Assembly: GCA_026936325.1 (NCBI GenBank)
Contig: JAPTHN010000001.1
Coordinates: forward strand, 128,317,138-128,381,137
Length of the DNA: 64,000 nucleotides
Origin: Platynereis dumerilii
Lineage: Eukaryota > Annelida > Polychaeta > Phyllodocida > Nereididae
Reading direction: 5' to 3'
Shown: positions 44,781 through 56,307 of the stretch, one piece after another
Position numbering within the stretch: the stretch's first letter is position 1
Layout of the letters: each line of letters opens with the position of its first letter
Position numbers and translations under genes: made by a program
The notes under the pieces: model-generated
What the model was told of the DNA's origin: nothing
The model's input: the letters and a program-made list of their open reading frames with translations, nothing else
The model's database searches: none

Positions 44781-47700
44781 TAGTAGAGGAACGTGCCATA
44801 GGTTCCGTGACCAATTTCTCCGACTCGATTTTTCGATGCAAATTCTGTTAGATGGGTTCAAAATAAGAAAATTTAGTGAGGGTACCCCTCTCAAAAGTTC
44901 GGGCTAACTCCACCAGCGGCCATTTTCCAAAATGGCCGCCAAAATTCAAAATTTGCCAAATTCCGCTTCTATTTGGCCTAGAGATTCTAATTTTGGGTCA
45001 AAATATAGGTTTTAATGGTCAAGAAACCCAATAAACATATTCCTAAAGATGTCTGTCCAACCTTTGTGGTCATAATCCAATATAGCAGCCAAAATGGCTG
45101 ACGAAAATGGGTAACTCACAATTCCTGTATCATAAGCTCAGATTATGGAGTTGGACCTTCATACGATATGTTAACATACCTCAGAGAAGTCAAATATTGT
45201 GATTAATGATTCGTGTATTCAACCCCTATGGTACCATATCCAATATGACCACCAAAATGGCCATTCAAAATGCCCTAAATCTCACTTTTATCTCAACAAA
45301 GCCAATATTTGGTCTTTTAGTTGGTGAAAACATAAATATATGCACTTTAATTGTCAAAACAACTGACTAATAACAATTCATAAGATTTACACACAAATCT
45401 GTTCTAATAATCTAATATGACTGCCAAAATGGCTGACAAAATTACTAAAAATATATCACAATTTTACATAAATAATTGGTCTACATTGGTAATCTTGGCA
45501 TTAATATAAATGTTTTTAATTGCCGAAGAGTTCTGTTATCAGTATTTGACAAATGAACACACCACCCTATGGTTAGAGATCCAATTATGCTGCCAAAAGG
45601 CCTCCCAACAAGGTTCAAATGTGAATTTTTATCACAATTTATTATTGTCATGTTTACTAAATATCAATGTGAAATGTTCTATGAATTTCATTTAAATTGT
45701 TGATATACAGATTGTTTGCACTTAATTAATTGACAAAATTTAAAGCTTCTGCCATTGTTAAATGCAATTGGACTGCCCATTTGCAATAAAGATTGCTTTT
45801 TAAAATAGCAATTCAAAGGCTCATTTCATTGGTTGAATAGCGTCTACCTTTGCGGTCTCAGAATGCATCCCTGAAGCACTTCTGATCAGTTACTGACCTC
45901 TATGTCATCTGTCGGGTGATAGTCTGTCTGTACTTAACATAGGCTGTATTATTGTATTTATAACAATTTGTTGTAGTTTTGGTCCTTGGGTGCTAGGCCA
46001 TGAAGTGTCTTGTAGTAAAAGTCACTGTAAAACTATTAAGTAACAGCAATATCACTCATGGGGAGTTGGAGAATGTAATATCAACCTTACTGCATGATTA
46101 GAACTGAATATGTCCTCCACATAAACCAACAAAGAATGAAGAGATTCCTGAAGGTCTAATTCTGTCACCGCATACAAACAAATCATCAATTTGTGGGTTG
46201 TAAAAACATCTTTTTATCATTGACAATTTAAAGTGAAAGATTATAACAAATTATTGAGGCTGCTACTGTCAAAGATTGGTAATGCCAAAGTTTCAAATAC
46301 CAATACACTCCAACTTGATATGTGAGGCAAATACCACAGTTAAAAAGTTCGAGTTTGGGAGGAAGATCACTTTTCTGGACATGTGACTGCTGTACCAATT
46401 GGAGAGGCAAAACTGTTGAAATTAACATCAAATTAAATTCTCTGATTTGGCTCCCAGTTAATAATAGCTGTTTGTAAATCATTGTAAAACAGGAAACATT
46501 TTAGGATATTGTTAACATGATTCTTTCAATGACCATTCAGCAATGGTAACATCTGAAACCTGATTGGATAAGAGACTGTAGCTTGTCGTCATTGGAAATG
46601 GTATAGGTTGTTGGCTTTGCTGTAGCTACAGCCCCCTGATAATATATTTAAGTAGCCAATTATATCATTGTAAAAGATGCATGTAATATGTTGTCAGCAG
46701 AGGATGGTTGGGAGAAAACTCAAGTTATTTTAAAATTTAAGTCTAAATTTCCAGAAGGGCTTGCTGACTGGGAGACTGGGGAGTAGTTACAGAAATTCTT
46801 GCACAATCTGAAAATGCATGTCATATGTTGCTAGCAACATTGCAGGACTTACAACCATCCTGTACTCGGTGACTGCAAGGATAGTAGTTGCTTATAACAT
46901 ATCAGTCGGCTATCATGCTTCAGATATATGACCATAGCTGAAGAGTCCTCAAAAGAATCTGTTCTTGTTCAAAATGTCCTAATGTCCTGTTTTATTTTCC
47001 TGTTTTACAATGCTTTTACACTAACAGGCTCCGAGTAGCCGGAAGTCAAGTCTGGGAATTTATATATTTTGATAATTTACAGATTTTTCTCTCAGTTTGG
47101 TACAAGATTGTACATAAAAGAGATTTTCCTTCCATAATTTGAACTTTTGAATTTTTGTATTTGCCCTAATATATTAATATTTTGATTTAATTTGCCATTA
47201 AAATATTCAGGTAGGAGTGTGTTTGAAAGTACTATGTTGCCAATCTTTGACAATACCAGTGTCAGTAGTACATTTAGCTAAATATTCCAATTTTTAGGGC
47301 AACTTGCTAATAAGAATTTCACTTCAAATTACCCATTAGCAGCAATTTTTAAAAGAGGATTTGTGGCATGCAGGTTGGCTAATATATATATTAGTGAAGT
47401 TTTTGTTTGTATGTGGTGACTTGGATTCCAAGATACCTGACATGTCTATTCATAACTATAGAAATCTCATTATTCTTTGTTGGTTTATGTGGAGGACATA
47501 TTCGGTTCTCATCACGCGGTAAGGTTGATATTACATTCTCCAATTCCCCATGACTGAAATTACTCCGTAATAGTTTTACAGTAAACCATTACTACAAGAC
47601 ACTTCATGGCTTAGCACCCACAGACCAAAAATACAACAAATTCTTATAAATACAATAATACAGCCTATGTTAAGTACAGACAGACTACTACCTGACAGAT

Positions 47701-48826
47701 GGATCAGAGGTCAGTATCTGATCAGCAGTGCTTCAGGGATGCATTCTGAGACTGCATACAAAGGTGGCAAAGGTAGACGTATTCAACTGATGAAATGACC
47801 CTTTGAATTGGTATTAAAAAGGTAATCTTTATTGCAAATGGACAGTCCAATTGCATTTAACTATGGCAGAAGCCTTGAATTTTGCCAATCAATTAAGTGC
47901 TAACAATATGTATATTAATAATTGAAATGAAATTCATAGAAAGTCCCATATTACTACAAATAAATATGATAATAATGATTAAAAATTCACATTTGAACCT
48001 ACTGGGAGGCCTTTTGGCTGCCTTATTGGATTTCTAACCATAGGGTTGGGTGTTCACTTGTCAAATACTGATAACAGAACTCTTTGTCAATTAAAAAAAT
48101 TATATTAATGCCAAGATTACCAATGTAGACCAACAATTTATGTAAAATTATCATATTTTTAATAATTGGGGCAGCCATTTTGGCAGCCATATTGGATTAT
48201 TAGAACAGATTTGTGTGTAAATCTTATGAATTGTTATGAGTCAGTTGTTTTGGACAATTAAAGTATTATATTGATGTTTTCACCAAATGAAAGACCAAAT
48301 ATTGGCTTCGTTGTGATAAAAGGGAGATTTAGGGCATTTTGAATGGCCATTTTGGTGGCCATATTGGATATGGCGCCATAGGGTTGAATACACAAATCAT
48401 AAATTACAATATGTGTCTTCTCTGAGGTATATTAACATATTGTATGAATGTCCAACTCCATATTTTGAGCTTACGATACAGGAATTGTGAGTTACCCATT
48501 TTCATCGGCCATTTTGGCTGCCATATTGGATTATGAACACTGAGGTTGGGCAGACACCTCTGGGAATATGTTTATTGGGTTTCTTGACCATTAAAACCTA
48601 TATTTTGACCCAAAATTAGAATTTCTAGGCCAAATAGAAGTGGAATTATGACAAATTTTGAATTTTGGGGGCCATTTTGGAAAATGGCTGCTGGCGGAGT
48701 TAGCCCGAAATTTTGAGAGGGGTACCCTCGCTAAATTTTCTAATTTTGAACCCATCTAACAGAATTTGCATCGAAAAATTGAGTCGGAGAAATTGGTCAC
48801 GGAACCTATGGCACGTTCCTCTACTA
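44781..48826. repeat. 4 kb palindrome (giant foldback element)
   Basis: The left arm starts TAGTAGAGGAACGTGCCATA and the right arm ends with its complement (CGTTCCTCTACTA at 48826). Matching blocks run all the way in: ACTCCACCAGCGG near 44912 with its mate near 48690, TGTCCTCCACATAAACCAAC near 46110 with its mate near 47475, and TGTAAAACAGGAAACATTTT near 46483 with its mate near 46990. Arms are about 1.7 kb each around a centre near 46.8 kb and differ by scattered changes and small indels. Each arm carries degenerate ~170 bp units with CCAAAATGGC motifs. No gene is recognised. Confidence 0.88.
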
Positions 48827-48986
48827 TATGAAAGTGCTTGGAAGAGAACTACATCATCTTGTGAGTGTGACACTGCTGATTTTGACTGCAATAATGGATG
48901 AAAGAAACCTAATCTTCATGCCAATAAGCACCAGAGAAATACAGAAGGTGGCAGCACCAGAAGGTAAATAAAATGATTCACATCAA

Positions 48987-49256
48987 ATGCAGAAGTATGA
49001 CAGAAATTACCTGCTGGCCCTGGAAGATCGTGTTCATCACATCAAAGAGTTGAATAGCCTCCCTGATAACACCCTGAATAAAATTAAAGATCTGAAGTTA
49101 AAGAAGAAACGAAGAAGGGGGCAAAGACTTAAACTTCAGAATACAAGAAATGTGCCATCCAAGATCAACCTTGTAGAAATTAAATCACTCCAAGATCAAA
49201 ATCTCCATCGTCCATCTGAAAATATGTCCCTGTTTTTAATGATTCCTCTACTATAG
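48987..49256 (+). CDS. Basic ORF of unknown function, possibly a LINE ORF2 start
   Basis: An 89-codon frame begins MQKYDRNYLLALEDRVHHIK and contains KLKKKRRRGQRLKL and KINLVEIKSLQDQNLH. A short aromatic/leucine block followed by a lysine/arginine-rich linker and a 'N..SL..K' block resembles the region before the endonuclease in CR1/Rex-type LINE ORF2. The frame ends soon after. It could also be an exon fragment, and no close family is certain. It lies just right of the 4 kb palindrome. Confidence 0.35.
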   Translation: MQKYDRNYLLALEDRVHHIKELNSLPDNTLNKIKDLKLKKKRRRGQRLKLQNTRNVPSKINLVEIKSLQDQNLHRPSENMSLFLMIPLL

Positions 49257-49285
49257 GAGTTACATTTTACTTTGCTTTGTTTCAG

Positions 49286-49383
49286 CGGAAAAATATCTGT
49301 CGGAAGTCCATCGGCAAATACATCAAATTGGACAAGGCGTGCAAGCCATACCAACCGGAATTCACACTCGGGATGATGAGCAG
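49286..49383 (+). CDS. Candidate 98 nt exon, gene unknown
   Basis: TTTGCTTTGTTTCAG precedes the block and CAG then GTTTGC follows it. One frame is open and reads EKYLSEVHRQIHQIGQG then VQAIPTGIHTRDDEQ. The amphipathic composition looks protein-like. It might belong with the ORF at 48987-49256, with which it shares the strand, or to a host gene. No family is recognised and the donor site is weak. Confidence 0.35.
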
Positions 49384-49777
49384 GTTTGCACTATATTCTA
49401 GCAGATTTAACACTCCCACGGGTCTTTTTTGACCCCCTTTACTCTTCACTACATCCTTGCTACTTCTCATTCAATTTCATGCATGTTCCTCCCAATTCTA
49501 TTCCTTAATTACCGCCACGTTTGATAATGTTTGAGGAGTAGAAGTGCTTGTAGTGATCAGAGGGAACTCTTTCGTCATTTGTAAACTGCAGACGTTGGGA
49601 CTGTGAGTCGCTCTGATGGACTTGATGCGAAAAATTTAGTGTGGCTCAATTTGCATTGGTTTGTGATTTTGGTTTCTGAAGCGGTCTGATCCTGTCATTT
49701 CAAAATGGTTCTCAATGAAATTTTGCCCACCTTAGGACTCACTGGATATTCATTGACATCAGCTCAAATTTTCATTT
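49384..49777. other. No feature recognised
   Basis: Sequence between the candidate exon and HLE-8, with no repeat or ORF that I can support. Confidence 0.45.
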
Positions 49778-52607
49778 TTAACCGACCTATCGGCGGTTTT
49801 TAGAGGGGGGCAGACGTGGGCAAAGGGGGGGGGGGGTGATAAGGGAAAAGGGGATTGAAAGTGGGTTGTCTGCTTTTGACTAATTATGAGATTGGCCTGA
49901 AACTTGGCAAATGACCAACAAACTGTGTAAATTTTTCATGTGAGCATTTATATGTGACACAAAGAAAGTTCTGGCATAGCAATGCCATCTGTGTATGTTG
50001 TTATTTCATCATTTTCATGTTCTTTCTGTGAAACATCTAAATGTTTGCCTCTTCAAATGTTTGCCATGTTTGCTGTTTACCTAGTAGTAGAAGTAGGCTG
50101 ACCAATGAGGGAACTGGGTGCAAGTCATGTGACACCAACTTGTAACCACTTGGACTCTACCATTTTGGGTTGGGGGGGGAGGGTAGGATTCCAATCTTGT
50201 GAATGGAGGGAATTTACCTAAAACATACAAATTTCATGAGGTCTGCTTTGTGTTGAGAGGTTATTAGGGAACATTAAGCCACACTAGTTTTGGAAAGCTG
50301 GTATTGATAGCATGAAATGAAAGAACTCTCCCAAGTTAATGTAAATGTGGCCCTGCCCTTCCCAAAACATTGGATGTTTACTTTTGGAACCACTGGAGTG
50401 GAACCATTTTCCCAGAATCCTGTGCAGGACAACAAAGAGTTATAGTGAAAGCCAATGGTGGGCCCAGACCTCAGTACTAATTAATGAAGTCCAGCATTAG
50501 AGCTAGTGGAGCACCTGCCACCTCGTGGATGTTGTGGAACTTCTCTGATTTCTTTGAATGTTGATTTGATCAAATTATTCTTTATTCAATTGGAAAATAT
50601 TTATTGCACATTGTTTGAAATCAAATAATAGATAAATCTATAAATGGTTGTTCTATTAAATTGAAATGGATAGTTTATCAGCCCAGCCTATATACATGAG
50701 GTCTGAAAATACAGCTCAGGCTGTTCAGCCTCTGCACTTCATTGAGTAGCATGGATGCTGCTCAGGACAGCTCAACTGAGTTTAAACTTTTGAAGTAGCT
50801 GACAAGCATTGGAAATTTCATTATCTAGTAATAAAAACAAAAAATCCTCTAGATTGTTGTCATATTACCAGAATCTTCATTTCAATTTATGTGGCAATCG
50901 GTTGATGTGAATAATAGTTCACAAAATGTGAATAATAGTTCGCGTTCTGCGGGCCAGTAAATTTGCTGAAGGACTAGTAAATTTTTAACCTTACTGCAGT
51001 CCTGCTGGCCAGTGGGAAAAAATATGAAACTCCAGCCCTGTGTAAGTTATATAGACGACGGTTCAAGATTATTACCAGGGGGGGGGGGGGCTGCCATTGA
51101 AGCCCTACTACATATGTGCCACTCAAAAGATAGGGTTTTAAGAGGATTTCCTGACCATAGGATAATTCTTTTAGGCCTGGAGAGCCTGACCATATGGTAC
51201 ACTTCTCAATTAGACATCACGCAGAGGTGTTTTGCCTGTGAAATTGCAAGCATGCAATGTGTAATATGCATTGAACTTTCAAGGGCAAGGTGTCATTCTT
51301 AATTGCAATATAATTTTCACACCTTTTCTGAGAACTTTTTCTCTTTTATTTCAATAAAATAGGCTATAGGGCCTATATAATAACCTGACCATAGGGTATG
51401 AAATTCCGGCTCTGAAAACCTGATTCTCAGTTTTTGTGCTGCCTGTTCAGTTGTAAGACACTGACACTCAGTGAGAGGATTATAGGACGTTTCGCTGCTG
51501 GGATGTTTCTCTGCCAGCAGTAGTGCGATGTTTCACCGCCAAAAAAAAAAAATTCAGACGTTTCACCACCAATCTAAAATGATGTGAATCAACTCATTAT
51601 TGCCTTGTACAAGTTGTATAAGCTTTGTGAAGCCCAGAACAGAGATTGTGTATCAGTCACAGATTGCACTTGACAGTTGGGCCCGGTTTCACCGACATGG
51701 TATTAAGAGAAGAGCCAAGTCAAGTCCTGGTCTGGCTAAGCCAATTAGTTAAGCAGAGCAGGATCAAGGAATTTCAGTTCAATGAAAGTGAACACATAGT
51801 ATGTGAACAGCTCAACTGATACAAACATAATCTCTCCATTTCTGAGATCATTTGTCAAACACAGCAATAGGATATGGCAACACAGAAAGGGGGGGGAGTG
51901 TGGTTGACTGGGAAATATTTCTTAAATTAAATAGTTGCCCGTCCAGTTTTTGTGAAAAAAAAGAGTTCTTAAACCATGTGCTGTTCTGCCACCTCATTAG
52001 TGACATTTGCTTGGTTTTCCTTGACCTTATCATTAAGGTGATACCTGATGGGGACCATGGATTTTATCCCGCAACAAACCTTTTTTGCGCGCAAATTTAA
52101 ACAATGACAAACAATTTTTTCTCAAAGAAAGAGGTTTTTTTTACACAAGTTTAACAATATGGTATGCCCTACCTAGTGAAGGTGGAAACTAGCTTTTTTT
52201 TTCTATTTTGATATGCTGAACAAACTTTTGTTTCACTGAAAGTCCACAGCCCCTTCTCCATACCAAAACAGTTTGAGATCACTGATCTGTAAGTTATTAT
52301 TATATAAACAATGTTTGAGAGTCACTGGTCCTTGACTAAACACAGTTGGTGAAAGGGACTTCACTAAACCAGGGTTACAGTTGTTATGACCAGGTCTAAC
52401 TATGAAAACCATGTTTGTGAAATTGACCCTTAATGTTGCTGTGATCGACTCTGGCACTCGTTGCACCGCAATACATTTGCCAAATCACTTGAATTGTAAT
52501 TAGCTCTTTCTCTGATCTTCACAACATCAGTTGCTCAGTGGAAAGGGCAATGGCACCACCTTCAAAGAAAATATGCCAGGTCGGTTTTGAATCCCTGGAT
52601 TCTTGTC
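49778..52607 (+). mobile_element. HLE-8, 2.8 kb Helentron-like element
   Basis: The left end is TTAACCGACCTATCGGCGGT. The right end has the exact subTIR GGTCGGTT (52579-52586), palindrome GAATCCCTGGATTC and TTGT at about 52607 (last base changed). The 3' region ATCAGTTGCTCAGTGG and GCAATGGCACC matches HLE-6 and HLE-7, but there is no satellite array inside. Instead there are poly-G tracts (49820-49836, 51078-51091) and no recognised gene. Confidence 0.7.
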
Positions 52608-52612
52608 ACATC

Positions 52613-54089
52613 TTACACCGCATCTGATGAAATTACGCAAGTAGGTTATTTTACATTGGTATGAAAACATTTGGGCCAAATGTTTTATCCTTTTCACATA
52701 AGCATTTGCTTGCTATGAGACATCTTCCATGTAACTTTCATCCAATTCCGTTGGGGCAAAGTTGAGTTATGCCACATATTCAAATATTTTTGGTGTCTTA
52801 CGAAATTACGCAAAATTGACATATCAAGTGGACGGGCCTTGAAAAAGTAAAATTTTCAAATTACTGCACTCTAGTCATTAGCATCTAATTAAATAGCAAC
52901 TATTCATATTGAAAAAATTTGCTTACTTGCTGCCTCTGCCTAGCTGTATGCATTAATTGTCTCCATTGGAATAACATTGGATTTGCATAAATTTTTTAAT
53001 TTATGCTCCCCATAATCTCAAAATTATTCCGATTCTTTTGAAAACAACTTTAAATATAACCTTTTTCTATCCATTTTGTTCAGTGAAACTGAGTGATAAG
53101 TTATGCATTGGGAATTGACAAAATATTGAATAAGGAACTGCACATTCTGATCGCAATGCTATTTCAATGGCAGGTCATGGATGTGATTTTTGATTGCTAG
53201 CCAGTTTGAAGGGAGACAAGTCACTTTAGTGACCTTTAAACTGAGCTCAATAGATAGAATAAGGTAACTGGTAGGAACATGTTTTTAAAGATGGGAACCT
53301 TTTTGAGGTTTTTCGGAAGCATTCATTCGAAAAATGTATGCAAAACCAATGCTATTCCAATGGAGACAATTAATGCCTACAGCTTGGCAGAGGCAGCAAG
53401 TAAGCAAATTTTTTTGAAATGAGTAGTTGCTAATTATCCCCCATGCTATGCTATGGGGGATTGTACTTTTAGTATCCATGCATGGCGTCCATCAAATATC
53501 TCAAACACCACACCATGCACAATGTTCATCCTTTCCCAACATTCAAAGACCCCCCTAAACTTGTCAAATCTGACAACAAATCAATAAATATCATAACAAT
53601 TTCCACATCCCAAATACTTTTTGCTGTGCTTTTGATCTGCAGCCATGTTATTTTTAAAAGCAAACTCCACCCCCAGGTGTCTCCACATCCTTACATGTAT
53701 GCACAATTGTGGCCCTGGTGGAAATATTTGGCATAACTAAATTGGAATTCTGTTGGGTATAGGTAAATGTGTAGGGCATGGGGGATATGGAGGCAGTATA
53801 CCTGCTCTTGTTGATTAGACGCTAATGGCTCGAGTGCAGAAATTTGAAAATTTAACATTATCAAGGCCCCTCCACTTGATATGTTGATTTTGCGTAATTT
53901 CATAAGACGCCAAAATATTTGAATATATGGCATAACTCAACTTTGCCCCAAAGGAATTGGATGAAAGTTACATGGAAGATGTCTCACAGCAAGCCAATGA
54001 TTATGTGAAAAGGATGAGACATTAGGCCCAAATGTTTTCATACCAATGTAAAATAACCTACTTGCGTAATTTTGTCAGATGCGGTGTAA
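52613..54089. repeat. 1.5 kb palindrome with an HLE in its right arm
   Basis: TTACACCGCATCTGATGAAA starts the left arm and is inverted at the right edge (CAGATGCGGTGTAA). The arms (left 52613-53000, right 53315-54089) match over about 390 bp, except that the right arm contains the 380 bp HLE at 53434-53812. The central ~300 bp is unique. No transposase is present. Flanking duplications were not resolved. Confidence 0.85.
53434..53812 (+). mobile_element. HLE 380 bp family, copy 3
   Basis: It starts TTATCCCCCATGCTATGCTA folding onto GGGGGAT and ends with CATGGGGGATATGG, GGCAGTATACCTGC and TCTTGTT. The left arm of the surrounding palindrome (near 52895) shows the unoccupied form of the target, GCATCTAATTAAATAGCAAC, so the insertion came after the palindrome formed and left no long duplication. 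Confidence 0.9.
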
Positions 54090-54353
54090 TTAAAAAATTA
54101 GTTTTTAAGCTGCATATAAACACAGCAACTCAGCTTGTGATATGGTTGAAGATTTTGAGTCCGATATAAAGGGGACATTTCGATCCGAAATATAGCCTAT
54201 CTTGTGTTAAATTTCTGACACAAGACCATGCAGGCCTACCTACAATGGTACGTTAATTGCTACGTATATCATGTATACAGGCAGGGTTGCGATTTTTTAT
54301 GATTTTTTTTTTTAATTAAAAAAAAATCAGATTTATTTCATTTAAATCGATTT

Positions 54354-55237
54354 TTGCCCTGGTTGTTTCACCCAGGGTTATTTCTTTGAAAAACCAGTCT
54401 GACAGCTTTTCCCTACAGTTTTGTCCTGGCATAAATAGGGGTGTGGGTACAGTTAATAGTCCCATTTCGTGTTCTAATGATGTTATAGTAAAATGCGTTT
54501 CAGGTTTGGGTTGAGTTGGTAGTGAAATATATATGTGATACTTCGTCTTTATTTTGAGGGCGTTTAAGGGGCTGGTCGCCATTGCTTCATGCAGTGTAGG
54601 CCTACTTCGTCCGTGTGACGACGTAAATTTACCTTCGTGAATTTCCGTCTTTGGCTCACGAAAATATTTATTACTCAGCTGAAGGCTGCGGTGTTCTGGT
54701 CCCCTGTGCCGTGAACAAAATATGCAAAGCGCCGATCCATGTGGTTCTGGTCTTTTCCGCTAATGGGACAGGCTCCATAGCCACCTAGTGTACAAAATGC
54801 GTACTAGCGCTAGTGGACTTGGGAAGCTGCATTGACCATGCAGGGACATTCAGTGAAGATAGCAGTGTTAATGAAAGGAAGAATAGATTACACTTGGATA
54901 ATGCCATTGGTTTCGATAGTTTCCTGTTGATTGTAATTACATAGTAAGGGGGCTGCCTTGGTGATCAAGGGCAGGAGGTGTGAATTTCATTAAGTGCAAT
55001 TCACCACTTAACCATCAATAGATCAGTTGCGCCACTTGCCACAATAGTAGTCCTTGTGTTCAAGGAATCAACTATGTGCATATGTGCATAGACCCATAAT
55101 AACACGGAAACAACTATATATTTAACCCTAGGGTGCACCCCAAGAGGATACCGCAAGGTGGGACCACCCCTGTGGACTACCCCAAGTGTGGCCCCCCCCC
55201 CCTTCAGCTGGGTGTGTGCATCACATGCACTATCTAG
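54354..55237 (+). mobile_element. CATCTAG-group element, complete (884 bp)
   Basis: The left end is TTGCCCTGG with CCAGGGT as the hairpin partner, followed by GAAAAACCAGTCTGACAG, shared with 20366. The right end has AACCCTAGGGTGCACC, the hairpin GTGCAT / ATGCAC and TATCTAG, shared with 19953. A T follows the right end. There is no recognised coding region. It links the 5' type seen at 20366 with the 3' type seen at 19953, showing that both belong to one family. Confidence 0.75.
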
Positions 55238-55825
55238 TTTTCGTTGTGATTATCGACAAGGTAGAGCGCCATTAAGTATTCGGTGTAATGTAAGCTTTAA
55301 GTCAAAAGATTTTTTTTTTTTTTCTAACATTGTGATTGCAGACAACGACAACCGGGCTCAGTGACCGTCCAATAAACGATCATCTATTCTGCCGAAATCA
55401 CCATCACATACCCGAAAACAAATGATAGGCAGTTGCAAATGATGCTAAAGCATTTTTCAACCACCTTCTTCTGATCATAACTCTAATATTTGTGGCCGAA
55501 ATGAGTTTTCAAAACTTTATTTTCCAAAATGGTCTCCTTTCCTTCCTAGGAAACTTGTGCTTATGTACAGCGAAAACCTGTGACGTCATCGATTAGTGCG
55601 CTTAGTTGTGGCACCTTTGTCAATACAGGTTGCACAGCAGCAAACCCTTCAGTTGCTCTCAGTTCAGTTGATCCATATATATTTGTGGTTGATCATAGAC
55701 AATTGGCCTGAGGTATGGCTATATAATTATATTGTTTTGTATATAATGTGAATTATTTTGAAGAAGAAGAATCAGTTCAAAAAATCATGGGAAATTTGCA
55801 TTCCACCACCTTGACAACAGACAGT
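55238..55825. other. Mostly featureless, with one possible terminal exon
   Basis: A strong acceptor-like stretch (T-run, TCTAACATTGTGATTGCAG) ends at 55341 and is followed by ACAACGACAACCGGGCTCAG, a TGA, and AATAAA at 55371. This could be the last exon of a transcript, but the coding part would be only about seven codons. TGACGTCA occurs at 55582. Nothing else is seen. Confidence 0.25.
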
Positions 55826-55833
55826 GCACAGAT

Positions 55834-56299
55834 TAGACCCCGGAGCTGTTGACAAAAGTCGCCGCCGTCAGTCAATGCATGGAAAAGTCAAGTCATTGAC
55901 AGTCCAAGCCATCACTGACGTGTTATTAGCCATCTGCCGCCAACGTATTTGGTACCGTTGGATTTGTCTTGAAAAGACGATTCCAATGGTTTTCAAGATT
56001 GGATAAGTCTGGACCGAACTACAATATGTTGTTTGCATTTTAAGATAAAATATTTCTGTAAAATTTGGATTAATTTGTTACACCAGCTAAGCCCATCCAG
56101 TGACCATGATTAAACATAATATTCTCGGTATTTACAATGTTTATTTGCTGTTTTAGTTAGCCAAGCTGACTTAGTCAGCCAATTTCATAGTAAGTCAAGT
56201 GAAGTCACAGAGGATGACTAAGTCGACTAAGTCAGTCAAGTCAAGTCATTGAACAGCGAGTCAGTCATCTGAGCATGACTTGACTGGCTCCGGGGTCCA
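55834..56299. mobile_element. Non-autonomous hAT element with 8 bp target duplication
   Basis: The inverted ends TAGACCCCGGAGC and GCTCCGGGGTCCA (one mismatch) bound 466 bp, and GCACAGAT is duplicated exactly at 55826-55833 and 56300-56307. TAG at the start and 8 bp duplication fit hAT. The right half has repeated GTCAAGTCA / GACTAAGTC motifs, like the subterminal transposase-binding repeats of hAT elements. There is no transposase. Confidence 0.88.
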
Positions 56300-56307
56300 G
56301 CACAGAT

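Noticed and set aside
51681-52385. Possible TIR element with GGTTTCACCGACATGG and an inverted GTTGGTGAAAG
   Set aside because: The inverted match is short and imperfect, and no target duplication was found.
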